Shown: positions 38,306 to 47,288 of the stretch, one piece after another | How positions within the stretch are numbered: position 1 is the stretch's first letter | Layout: every line of letters starts with the position of its first letter | Assembly (NCBI GenBank): GCA_002730555.1 | Contig: PCAM01000021.1 | Coordinates: forward strand, 1 to 64,000 | Reading direction: 5' to 3' | DNA length: 64,000 nucleotides | Origin: Chloroflexota bacterium | GTDB taxonomy: Bacteria; Chloroflexota; Dehalococcoidia; Lucifugimonadales; Lucifugimonadaceae | Translations under genes and position numbers: made by a program | Notes under the pieces: generated by a model | What the model saw: only the letters and a program-made list of their open reading frames with translations | The model's database searches: none | Told to the model about the DNA's origin: nothing

Positions 38306-39199
38306 TTAGCCCTTTACCGCAGTCACCAGGGACTTGATGTGGTCCGGGCCGGTGCCGCAGCACCCTCCCAGTATGTTGATCCCGAGGCCCTGCAGGGTCT
38401 TGAAGTGTTCTGCCATGAATTCGGGCGTCTCGGGATAAACGATCTCCATATCGACGATCGCCGGGATGCCGGCATTTGGGTGGATGAGCATGTACCCGTC
38501 GTCCACGGCGCGCATAAGGCGGGCGATCTCGATCATCCGCTCGATACCGTTGCCGCAGTTGGTCCCCACGACATCTGCGCCGGCGGCGCGTAGTTTCTTG
38601 ACGCCGTCTTCCGGCGCGACGCCCATCATGGTGAAGAAGCCCCGGGGTCCAGGGTCGTACACCATCGTGGACATCACGATAAGATCGGTGCTTTCTTTTG
38701 CGGCTCTGACGGCCAGGGTTGCTTCCTCGATCGCGGTCATGGTCTCGATAACCACGGCATCTGCGCCGCCCTCGGCCAGCGCTGTGATCTGTTCGACGAA
38801 GGCGTCGTACATCTCGAGCGATGTCACGGGCCCCAGTGGCTCCAGGAACTCACCCGTCGGTCCAACAGACCCGACCACGAAGGCGCCGGGAGGCGCCACG
38901 GAACGGGCGTGTTCCGCTGCAAGTCGGTTGAACTCAGCTACCCGGTGTTCAAAACCGTACTTTTTGGTCATGAACTTGGATCCGCCGAACGAGTTGGTGA
39001 GGACCATCTCGGCACCGGCATCGAAGTAACGTTTCGCCATGTTCTTGACAATTTCCGGGTGGCTCACGTTGAACTCTTCAGGGCAGCCGCCGGGCTCCAG
39101 GCCGTTTTCCTGGAGGTAGGTGCCGGTGGCTCCGTCCGAGATTATCGTGTCGCCCCGTTCGAGGCGTTCAAGAAATGTTGGCGTGGATGTTGATGTCAT
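38306..39199 (-). CDS. Homocysteine S-methyltransferase family protein
   Basis: 297 aa; 'IISDGATGTYLQENGL', 'GTNCGNGIERM', 'NILGGCCGTGPDHIKSL' zinc-cysteine motifs. Confidence 0.94.
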   Translation of the reverse strand: MTSTSTPTFLERLERGDTIISDGATGTYLQENGLEPGGCPEEFNVSHPEIVKNMAKRYFDAGAEMVLTNSFGGSKFMTKKYGFEHRVAEFNRLAAEHARSVAPPGAFVVGSVGPTGEFLEPLGPVTSLEMYDAFVEQITALAEGGADAVVIETMTAIEEATLAVRAAKESTDLIVMSTMVYDPGPRGFFTMMGVAPEDGVKKLRAAGADVVGTNCGNGIERMIEIARLMRAVDDGYMLIHPNAGIPAIVDMEIVYPETPEFMAEHFKTLQGLGINILGGCCGTGPDHIKSLVTAVKG

Positions 39200-39313
39200 G
39201 AAGTTCCAATTGGCCGTGGCGCACCCGGGTGTTGTCCCGGGACGCCCTCACGGCGTTATAGCTGTAAGCAGTTTACTTCGGCTCAGGTCGTGTTGGTGCT
39301 TGATTGTGGGCGA

Positions 39314-39637
39314 TCACTCGTTCAACCAGTCGTCTATAGCGCCCGGTGTGGTGTCTCTTTCACCGGCCCGCTCAAGGTCCCGAATCCGTGACACGAAATC
39401 GTCCGGGAATCCTTCGTTGAAACGCTGGGCGATGGCGGCGGCGGCTTCCTTTGGGCGGGCGTCGACCTCCCCGTAATCCTTCAGTTCCCAGGCCATCAGG
39501 TAGTCGTCCGTACCGACGCTTCCGTCAAACATGGCAATAGCGTCTACGCCTTCCTGAAATCTCGCGTCGAGCGGATGCGAGATCATCTCGCTGTCATGGT
39601 TTGCCTGAATCGAGACGGGGATTTCTTTCCAGTACAT
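39314..39637 (-). CDS. 'Virulence factor' domain (PF13769-like) protein
   Basis: 107 aa; 'YWKEIPVSIQA...LDARFQEGVDAIAMFDGSVGTDDYLMAW...FPDDFVSRIRDLERAG'. Confidence 0.8.
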   Translation of the reverse strand: MYWKEIPVSIQANHDSEMISHPLDARFQEGVDAIAMFDGSVGTDDYLMAWELKDYGEVDARPKEAAAAIAQRFNEGFPDDFVSRIRDLERAGERDTTPGAIDDWLNE

Positions 39638-39696
39638 GATTCGAACGAACGCGATTGGATTGCCTCCCTGTGACCTGAAGATTCGACGTTGTCTCG

Positions 39697-40743
39697 CTAA
39701 TCCAAACGGCCGTCGCGAAACGCCTGGATGTAGTTCATGCAGTAGTCGTCATGGCCGCGCAACATATCCAGCGCAAGCTTGACCGGTTCGGAGCCCGTGT
39801 CCAGGTCCAGCACCTTCTGGATGGAGGCGGGAATCGGGTCGATGATCCCGCTGTCCAGCCCGTTCTCGATCGCCAGATGGAGGAAACAGTCGTTGATCAA
39901 CCTGCGTTTTGGCAAGCCGAACGACACGTTGCTTACCCCGCCCGTGATGTGGACCTCCGGGCCGTACTTCTCCCTGACCGCAGCGACGGCGTCAAGGTAG
40001 TCGTTGCCGTAGGTCGAAGCCACGGAGATAGGAAACGCCAGGCAGTCCACGTACACATCGCTCAACGGGATGCCGGCGTCCTGGATGTGCACCATGATCT
40101 GGTCGATGTTCTCCACCCGTTCGTCCGCGTCGTCCGGCATTCCGGACTCGCCGGCGGCCGTGACGATCACGTGCGCGTTGTTGTCTGTGACCAGCTTGAT
40201 GGCTTCCACGCGCTCAAGTGCGACCGAGTTGATCATGGGCCTGCCGGCGGCGCCGGTGTAGGTGGCCAGTCCGGTCTCGATGATCTCGGTGTTGGACGAG
40301 TCGATGCTCGCCGGGATGGTCGATACCGCCTCGACGGTCTTGACGAGCCACTCCATCGACGCCTTTTGAATATCCAGGTACGGGCTTACCTCGTCGACGT
40401 TCAGATCCAGGAACGTGGCCCCGGCGTTTGTTTGCCGTCTCACCTCGCGGTGGATGTATGCCGTTCCGATGGCCTGCTCTTCGGCGTCTCCGTTCAAACC
40501 CTTCCAGACGGCGATCATGAAGTGCTTGACCTGGTTCTGGCGGTAGGGCTGTTGTTCCTTGAACTCGTCCGGGATGGAGAGAAACAGGTCGTTGCCGTTT
40601 TCGTCCTTGAACGGAACGCCCTCGGTGCCGTCGTCGAGCGTGCGCACGCGCCGCCCGTTGAGCAGAACGATGCGCGTGGTGTGAATATTTTCGCCGATTG
40701 TGACGAAGTCTTCGGCGGATTTCAGGTGGCGAGGCACGATCAC
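39697..40743 (-). CDS. Methyltetrahydrofolate:corrinoid methyltransferase / dihydropteroate-synthase-like (AcsE-like)
   Basis: 348 aa; 'FVTIGENIHTTR', 'GATFLDLNVDEVSP', 'IPASIDSSNTEIIETGL', 'HITGGVSNVSFGLPKRRLIN'. Confidence 0.94.
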   Translation of the reverse strand: MIVPRHLKSAEDFVTIGENIHTTRIVLLNGRRVRTLDDGTEGVPFKDENGNDLFLSIPDEFKEQQPYRQNQVKHFMIAVWKGLNGDAEEQAIGTAYIHREVRRQTNAGATFLDLNVDEVSPYLDIQKASMEWLVKTVEAVSTIPASIDSSNTEIIETGLATYTGAAGRPMINSVALERVEAIKLVTDNNAHVIVTAAGESGMPDDADERVENIDQIMVHIQDAGIPLSDVYVDCLAFPISVASTYGNDYLDAVAAVREKYGPEVHITGGVSNVSFGLPKRRLINDCFLHLAIENGLDSGIIDPIPASIQKVLDLDTGSEPVKLALDMLRGHDDYCMNYIQAFRDGRLD

Positions 40744-40786
40744 TCTCCGGGCTGGGCGTGGCCTGAAAAGGCCAGCTTGTCAAGAT

Positions 40787-40815
40787 ATATAAACATTTCG
40801 TTATATCTCAGTCAA
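40787..40815 (-). promoter_or_regulatory. Predicted promoter/operator upstream of the methyl-THF:corrinoid methyltransferase gene
   Basis: Minus strand TTGACT-N17-TTATAT; inverted repeat ATATAA-N8-TTATAT; same 29-nt module. Confidence 0.75.
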
Positions 40816-42464
40816 TCAGAACCGTTTGCGGAACCTCCAGCATCTGGATTCGCGAGGTTCTCACTCCCGTTGCCCTCGATCGCGACCGGGGCGTTGTGAT
40901 CGCGCTTCAAGAAGGTGTTCCCCCAAGCCGAAGTTCCCCGCAAAGCACCGTTTTTGAACACCACCGGCCGGTCCAGGATCGTTTCCTCTTCGCCGTAAGC
41001 CTTGGTGCGCTCGTACGCCTTCACCCAGATACATCGCTTGTCGCCGACCTCGCAGATGCCGTCGTGCGATCCGCCGCAAGGGCCGTTGCGCTGGTTTTTT
41101 GCGCACTGCGATTCCGGACACAGGTAGGCGATATCGGGGAGCGAGCAGTCGCCACAATCCCGGCAACCGTACATGGGGATCTTGACGGCCTGCTCGGCCA
41201 GGTGGAGAAGGTCGCCGACTTTCCGCCGTTTGTCGGCGAACCAGTACAACTTTCGAGCCAGACCGGACGCCGGTGCGGCGCTGTCAAACACCAGGCCATG
41301 TGCGGTGCGCCCGGCTTTATAGGCCGGTGAGACATGCCCTCTGGCCCGCTTCATGCCCTTCGCGGTCTTCGACTCCAGATACTCCCGATTGACCTGATCA
41401 GAGGCCAGTCCAGTGTTCTGGTCGCGCTCGTAGTAGTTGAACTCGCCGGGCTTCTGGAACTGGATCTCTTTAGAGAATTCACGCCAGTCGTCCGGCCCAA
41501 AGCTTGCCTCAAGGTCCAGTATTCGCCGTATCCGTGTGAGCGGAAGACGGCCGGAGAGGTAAACGCCGCGGTAGCCGATGCCGCGTAGCACGGCGATCTG
41601 CTTGGCGGCGAACTCCTCGAAGAAAGCCCGCCCCCGATCCTCAGAGTCGGCGTGTTTCTGGACCAGCTCAAAGAGTTCATCCGGGACGGTGATGCCCGGG
41701 ATGCCGCCGTGGTGGAACACACGGGCGGCGGGGGCGTTCAGAACGTACACCGACCCCAGAATCGGGATGTCCATATCGTTGACTGCGGCGTACTTTTTGA
41801 GTTCGTCCAGTTTCCGGGAGTCATAACCGATCTGTGTCACCGCCCACGCCGCGCCCGTCCTGATTTTGTAGCCGAACTTGAAGAGCTGGGGCAGCAACTC
41901 GGCCTCGGTGGACTTGAACGGATTGATGGCGACGCCGGGAAAGAACGATGTCTGGCGAAGCCGTGACGGGTCGCCTCCGGGACGCCTGGACGGGATTTCT
42001 AGCCCGCCGTTCATTTTGCGCATCACCTCAAGCAACCCGACCGAGTCGATGTCGAAAACGGGCTGTGGCCCACCCGCGTGGCCGGTGATCGGATAGTCGC
42101 CTGTGACGGCCAGCACGTTGTCGAACCCGAGGCTGCCGAGGGACCACAGGCGGCTTTCGATGCCGTTCCGGTTGTAGTCCTTGCAGGAGAAGTTAATGAC
42201 CACTTCCTGCCCCCGCGCCAGCAGTTCGTAACCCATAACCTCGGGCCGGATGTGCGGGTTGCCGCCCGGGTTGTCCGTGATGCAGATCAGGTCGACGGGG
42301 TTGGAGCCGGCAAGACGTCTGGCCAGGCTCAGCGTTCGGCTAGAGCTCTCCTCCATCGCCAGACCGCGTGTGGTCTCAAGCTCCACGGCTACGATGAAAC
42401 GGTCGGTCTCTTCGAGGAGGTGGCGGAACGAACCGGAAGTAGGACTGGACGCTGGCTGGGTCAA
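40812..42464 (-). CDS. Methylenetetrahydrofolate reductase with fused C-terminal MetV-like Cys-rich domain
   Basis: 550 aa; N-term 'FIVAVELETTRG...LICITDNPGGNPHIRPEVM...VLAVTGDYPITG'; C-term 'YGCRDCGDCSLPDIAYLCPESQCAKNQRNGPCGGSHDGICEVGDKRCIW'. Confidence 0.93.
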   Translation of the reverse strand: MTQPASSPTSGSFRHLLEETDRFIVAVELETTRGLAMEESSSRTLSLARRLAGSNPVDLICITDNPGGNPHIRPEVMGYELLARGQEVVINFSCKDYNRNGIESRLWSLGSLGFDNVLAVTGDYPITGHAGGPQPVFDIDSVGLLEVMRKMNGGLEIPSRRPGGDPSRLRQTSFFPGVAINPFKSTEAELLPQLFKFGYKIRTGAAWAVTQIGYDSRKLDELKKYAAVNDMDIPILGSVYVLNAPAARVFHHGGIPGITVPDELFELVQKHADSEDRGRAFFEEFAAKQIAVLRGIGYRGVYLSGRLPLTRIRRILDLEASFGPDDWREFSKEIQFQKPGEFNYYERDQNTGLASDQVNREYLESKTAKGMKRARGHVSPAYKAGRTAHGLVFDSAAPASGLARKLYWFADKRRKVGDLLHLAEQAVKIPMYGCRDCGDCSLPDIAYLCPESQCAKNQRNGPCGGSHDGICEVGDKRCIWVKAYERTKAYGEEETILDRPVVFKNGALRGTSAWGNTFLKRDHNAPVAIEGNGSENLANPDAGGSANGSD

Positions 42465-42599
42465 ATTATCCTCAGGTTGGTGTGCGTGAGGGCGCCGCCA
42501 TTCCCTGGCGCCCCCCCTGGAAATCCCCGTGAACCCGTAGATACAGGAAATGCCGGGGTACCATGCGCCCCGTCAGCGCGCGCCAAGCCGGAGTCTATT

Positions 42600-45158
42600 A
42601 TGCCCAAGTTTTCGCCCGTAGACCTCAGTTCTGCATACAACCGCACACGTAGCGATCGGTCGCCATGGGACGATGGCACCGCGACGGCGATCGCCGGGTT
42701 GCCGGGCGGCGAGAACGTCTTCTGGGGCATTCCATTTTCCGGCGCTGACGCCTTGGAACCGTCGATAATCGTGGCGGGCGCTGACGGCTCAACAGAGCCG
42801 ATTCAGATCGAGATCGACGCCCCGGATTATCCGGGCATCACCGGCGTCCCGTACGTGGTGTTTCAACATGTATGTGACGCCCGAGCGCTGGATGATGCCG
42901 GGCAGCTGCGAGGGCCGTACCCGTTGCAGGCCGGCCGCCCGCCGGTGGCGCTGAATCCGGGCGAACTCCTTGCCGAGTACACGTTGCTGTACGAGGACGG
43001 GTCAGGGCAGGCCGTTCCTGTGCGCCGACAGTTTGAGATCAACAACCCTCGCAACCGAGGCCAGAGCACCTACGCTGCCAAGGACCACCTGGAGCCGGTG
43101 GCGCTCGACTTTCGGGGACCTTCCCCAAAGAACCTGTGGGGCCGCATGCAGCTCAACGTCAACGTGGGCTCGCTGGACACCCTGACCAACGATCAGGGTG
43201 TCTGGCTACTTTACGCGCTTCCGAACCCGCAGCCTGAGAGGTGTATATCCGGGATAAGGGTGACGCCGACCGGCCAGGCTTCGATCGGCATCGGGGCCAT
43301 CACGCTGTTCCACGGAACCAACCACCCGCTGCGCCACAGCAAGCTGGAAAGCGTTGCCGTTGATCTGCCTGACGGCGAGGGTTCCGACCTGGCGGCCAGT
43401 GACGTTGAGATCGACCTCGGCACCGTGGCGCGCACTTACGCCGTTCCGGCGTTCGACCCCGACACCTGGATGGCCGAGGAACGAAAGGGATGGGGCGATG
43501 AGGTGGGCGGTGATTCGTCGCTGGTGCTGGATGTAGCGGCAAACCCGGACGCGACGCTCACCGTGGGTGGCCACGAGTTCGATATGTCGGAGTTGCGGTC
43601 TACCGGCGAGGTGACCGCATCGGAAGGCGCTGCAAAGATCAGGCTGCTCACGGCGGATCGGACATGGGTGCACACAACGATAGTCGATGCCGCAACCGGC
43701 AAACCAACCCCCGCCCGCATCCACTTCCGAGCGCCGGACGGGCGTTACATCCCGCCGTACGGCCACCGACACGAGGTCAACGACAACTGGTTCGAAGATT
43801 ACGGGGCCGACCTTCTGCTTGGCTCCACCCAGTACGCCTACGTGGACGGAACGCTGCAGGGCGAGCTGCCTGTGGGTGACGTGTACGTGGAGGTTGTGAA
43901 GGGCTTCGAGTACGCGCCGGTGCGTCAGAAACTGCACATCGAGCCCGGCCAACGGGAGCTTCGGATCGAACTCGACCGTATCGCAAAAACCCGTCCGAAG
44001 GGCTGGGTCACCGCCGATACGCACACACATTTCCTGACGCCTGAGACCGCCCGGCTGGAGGCCGCGGCTGAGGACACGAACCTGGTCAATCTGTTGGCCG
44101 CGCAGTGGGGCGATCTGTTCACAAACGTGGGCGATCTGACGGGCGCGCTCTCGGGCTCTTCCACCGACGAGACGCTGGTGTGGGTCGGGACCGAGAACCG
44201 CCAACATTTGATGGGCCACATCAACCTGCTGGCCTACACCGGCTCGCCCATCTTCCCGCTCTCCACCGGCGGTCCAACCGAGGGCTATATCGGCGACTCC
44301 GTAAAACGGGCGATGAGTGAGTGGGCGGAGGAGTGCCGCCGCAAAGAGGGCGTGGTGATCGTGCCGCACTTCCCGTTCCCGGAGTCAGAGGTGTACGCAG
44401 AGGTAATCCGGGGCGTGGTTGATGGACTGGAGATCAGGGATTTCTGGTCGCCTAGCATGGATACCTTCGCCGTTCATGAGTGGTATCACCTCCTGAACGC
44501 GGGATACCGTGTGGCGGCCGTGGGAGGGACCGACAAGATGTCTGCCTCGATGCCGGTCGGCGGCGTTCGCACCTACGCACACATCGGAGGCGACGAGTTC
44601 TCGTTTGCAGCCTGGGGCAGGGCTGTCCGCGCCGGAAAGACGGTGACGACCTCTGGCCCGATCCTCTCGTTCTCCGTGGATGGGCGTGTCCCGGGCGATG
44701 AGATTCAGATAGCCGGCGGGGGCGCCACCGTGCATGTCGAAGTGTCCGCCGTGTCTACCTCACCGATCCACACGCTGGACGTGGTGTTCAACGGCCGGGT
44801 GATCGCCAGTGAGAGCGTTCCCGCCGGTGCGCTGTCGCTGTCCCTGAGTGAGGATATTCACCTTCAGGGAAGCGGCTGGCTGGCGACGCGCTGCGGCAGC
44901 GAGAACGTCGCCTGGCACGTGTGGCCGGTCAACATGAACGCGCACACCTCGCCCGTGTACGTGGTGGAGGGAGGCAGTGAGCTATTCCAGGAGTCGGCGG
45001 GTGAGCACCTGATAACGGTGATGCAGGGCGGGCTGGAGTGGCTGGACACGCTGGCCATCCCGGAAAGCCCGGAGCGTCACGAGGCCATAAAGAAGGTGTT
45101 CCACGACGCAATTCACGATGTGAACATGAAGAGGAAACATCACGGGCACGGGCACTAA
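42600..45158 (+). CDS. CehA/McbA family (PHP-like) metallohydrolase
   Basis: 852 aa from MPKFSPVDL; 'GWVTADTHTHFLTPE', 'NLLAYTGSPIFPLSTGGPTEGY', 'VVIVPHFPFPE', 'VAAVGGTDKMSASMPVGGVRTYAHI'; C-term KRKHHGHGH. Confidence 0.85.
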   Translation: MPKFSPVDLSSAYNRTRSDRSPWDDGTATAIAGLPGGENVFWGIPFSGADALEPSIIVAGADGSTEPIQIEIDAPDYPGITGVPYVVFQHVCDARALDDAGQLRGPYPLQAGRPPVALNPGELLAEYTLLYEDGSGQAVPVRRQFEINNPRNRGQSTYAAKDHLEPVALDFRGPSPKNLWGRMQLNVNVGSLDTLTNDQGVWLLYALPNPQPERCISGIRVTPTGQASIGIGAITLFHGTNHPLRHSKLESVAVDLPDGEGSDLAASDVEIDLGTVARTYAVPAFDPDTWMAEERKGWGDEVGGDSSLVLDVAANPDATLTVGGHEFDMSELRSTGEVTASEGAAKIRLLTADRTWVHTTIVDAATGKPTPARIHFRAPDGRYIPPYGHRHEVNDNWFEDYGADLLLGSTQYAYVDGTLQGELPVGDVYVEVVKGFEYAPVRQKLHIEPGQRELRIELDRIAKTRPKGWVTADTHTHFLTPETARLEAAAEDTNLVNLLAAQWGDLFTNVGDLTGALSGSSTDETLVWVGTENRQHLMGHINLLAYTGSPIFPLSTGGPTEGYIGDSVKRAMSEWAEECRRKEGVVIVPHFPFPESEVYAEVIRGVVDGLEIRDFWSPSMDTFAVHEWYHLLNAGYRVAAVGGTDKMSASMPVGGVRTYAHIGGDEFSFAAWGRAVRAGKTVTTSGPILSFSVDGRVPGDEIQIAGGGATVHVEVSAVSTSPIHTLDVVFNGRVIASESVPAGALSLSLSEDIHLQGSGWLATRCGSENVAWHVWPVNMNAHTSPVYVVEGGSELFQESAGEHLITVMQGGLEWLDTLAIPESPERHEAIKKVFHDAIHDVNMKRKHHGHGH

Positions 45159-45238
45159 GGCGCTGCGGCGCCTCCTCCCGCAGAAGGAAGGGGCCACGCG
45201 CCTCCCTCCAAACGGGAGGGGGCTCTACTACGCGATGT

Positions 45239-46033
45239 TCAGGCGGTCACGCCCTGACGTAACTCCCAGCTCCTGATGAAGTCGCGTGCCTGGACGATGG
45301 CCGACATTGGCGACGGCGTTGTGAGCTTGAATTCGATGCCGATCCCGCCGTCGTAGGGCAGCGAAACGAGCGTCTCCAGGAATTCGTTGATCACCGGTGC
45401 CTTCAGCACACCGTCAAACAGCGCCACGTGATCGTCAAACTCGCCGTGGTTGTCGTCGATGTGGACGTAACCCAGCCGATCCCCGGCGTTCCGAATGCTC
45501 TCGGAAGGGCTCTCTCTGGTGATGAGGCAGTGGCCGAAATCGACCAGGACATGGACGTTCTCGTGGCCGGTCTTCTTCACGAACTCCAGGCAAGCAGCAT
45601 CGGATGGGATCGAACGACCCGGATGTGGCTCGATGGCGAGTTTCACGCCGGCCGCCGCGGCCCGATCGCCGAGCGACCGTATAGAAGCAAGGAACTGTGT
45701 GTCGTCCGACGGGTACTCCATCGGCGTGACCATGTACACCCGTTTCACGCCAAGTCCGGCGGCGGAGTCGATGGAGCGGTACATGATGTCTAGTACGGGC
45801 TGCGCGTTATCGCCCGTGATGTCATCCAGTGACAGCCCGCCCGGCAACGCTCCCGCCAGCAGCCCGAAGCAACCCGGTTTCAGACCGCGGTCGGTGATCT
45901 CGCTGGCGCTGCCTATCGCACCGAAAGAGTTGGGCCACAGGTCCACCGTGTCGAAACCGGCCAGTTTTATGCGGTCGAGTGAATTGAGCGGACTCGTCGA
46001 AAGCGCCCAGGCGCAGGCTGAAAGTTGAAGCAA
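45239..46033 (-). CDS. Sugar phosphate isomerase/epimerase (xylose isomerase-like TIM barrel)
   Basis: 'GVKLAIEPHPGRSIPSD', 'VLVDFGHCLITRESP', 'YVHIDDNHGEFDDH'. Confidence 0.9.
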   Translation of the reverse strand: MLQLSACAWALSTSPLNSLDRIKLAGFDTVDLWPNSFGAIGSASEITDRGLKPGCFGLLAGALPGGLSLDDITGDNAQPVLDIMYRSIDSAAGLGVKRVYMVTPMEYPSDDTQFLASIRSLGDRAAAAGVKLAIEPHPGRSIPSDAACLEFVKKTGHENVHVLVDFGHCLITRESPSESIRNAGDRLGYVHIDDNHGEFDDHVALFDGVLKAPVINEFLETLVSLPYDGGIGIEFKLTTPSPMSAIVQARDFIRSWELRQGVTA

Positions 46034-46269
46034 GAGGACCTCTGGTGGCTGATGCGTTGCCGGAATACCGCTTGAACGACGTCGAGATCGTGCCGGACAA
46101 TGTGCTGCGCTGCCGCGCCGGACAGAAACCGGGAAGCAGCCGGGATATCAAGCTCGTTCGTAGGGCGGCGGTATGTTAGCACGCAGAAATACGAACGCTT
46201 TCATCGTGTCACGCAATCCGGCAATCAAGTTCCGGGCTAGAGCGACGCAGAGGAATCCGGGCAGAACAT

Positions 46270-47280
46270 TTGGTCAAACTGGTAGTAATTGACGACGCAC
46301 CGCCCGTGTTTAGCGACACCCCGGCGCTGGTGCGCCTGCGTTCAACCCCCAATGTCGAGTTGGAACTGTTCGACAGTCTTCCCTCGGGCACAGACGAAAC
46401 GGTGGAACGGATAGCGACCGCACACACCGTCCTGAACGTCCGGGCGTCGACCAACTTCGATTACGAAGTGTTGTCGCGCTGCGGGCGACTCAGGCACCTT
46501 GCTCTGTGGGGCTCAAACACCGGCCATGTCGATCTGGAGAGTGCCCAGCGATTCGGCATCACCGTCACTAATACCCCTGGAATAGCGACCGCCTCCGTAG
46601 CGGAGCACGCCCTGGCTCTACTTCTGGCGATCGCACACCGGGTGCGGCAGCTCGACTACCGGATCCACCAGGGGGAGTGGCCACGGGGGATGATCACCCA
46701 GCTACACGGCAAAACCCTGGGCATCCTGGGCGCCGGCAGGGTCGGGCAGCAGATGGCCGCTATTGCCCGCGGCATCGGAATGAACGTGATCACCTGGACG
46801 CGTCACCCGGAACTGTACAACCCCGAAACCACGGAATTGGAGTTCGTCGATCTTCCGACACTGCTGGCGGATTCCGATGCGATCTCCATCCATCTGCGCG
46901 GATCTCAGGAGACTTACCACATAATCGGTTCCTCTGAGCTGTCGCAGATGAAGCCGTCGGCGTTCATCATCAACACCTCCCGCGGCGACATGATCGATGA
47001 ACTGGCGCTGGAAGAGGCACTCCGGGGCGGCGCGCTGGCCGGCGCCGGACTGGATACATTCGAATCGGAGCCGCTATCCGCCGACAACCCGCTGCGCACT
47101 CTGCCGAACGCGTTGCTGTCTCCGCACACCGCCAGCACCACGGACGCAGCGCTGGCGTCGAGTCTGAAGATGGTGGTCGATAACGTGCTGTCGTTCCTGG
47201 ACGGTGACGTCCAGAACCAGGTTCATTTCGATCCGACGCCCGGGCAACGTCAATCGGACCCGAATCTGCCGGGCGGGTAA
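46270..47280 (+). CDS. D-2-hydroxyacid dehydrogenase family protein
   Basis: 336 aa (TTG start); 'KTLGILGAGRVGQQMAAIARGIG', 'FIINTSRGDMIDELALEEAL', 'NALLSPHTAST'. Confidence 0.93.
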   Translation: MVKLVVIDDAPPVFSDTPALVRLRSTPNVELELFDSLPSGTDETVERIATAHTVLNVRASTNFDYEVLSRCGRLRHLALWGSNTGHVDLESAQRFGITVTNTPGIATASVAEHALALLLAIAHRVRQLDYRIHQGEWPRGMITQLHGKTLGILGAGRVGQQMAAIARGIGMNVITWTRHPELYNPETTELEFVDLPTLLADSDAISIHLRGSQETYHIIGSSELSQMKPSAFIINTSRGDMIDELALEEALRGGALAGAGLDTFESEPLSADNPLRTLPNALLSPHTASTTDAALASSLKMVVDNVLSFLDGDVQNQVHFDPTPGQRQSDPNLPGG

Positions 47281-47288
47281 ACGCCCGG

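Noticed and set aside
39751-40899. 382-aa plus-strand ORF opposite the methyl-THF:corrinoid methyltransferase
   Set aside because: Antisense to a well-identified gene; low-complexity Val/Asp/Arg composition.
42078-42599. N-terminal extension of the CehA/McbA ORF (to 1026 aa)
   Set aside because: Antisense to the start of the MetFV fusion gene; homologous-looking sequence begins at MPKFSPVDL (42600).
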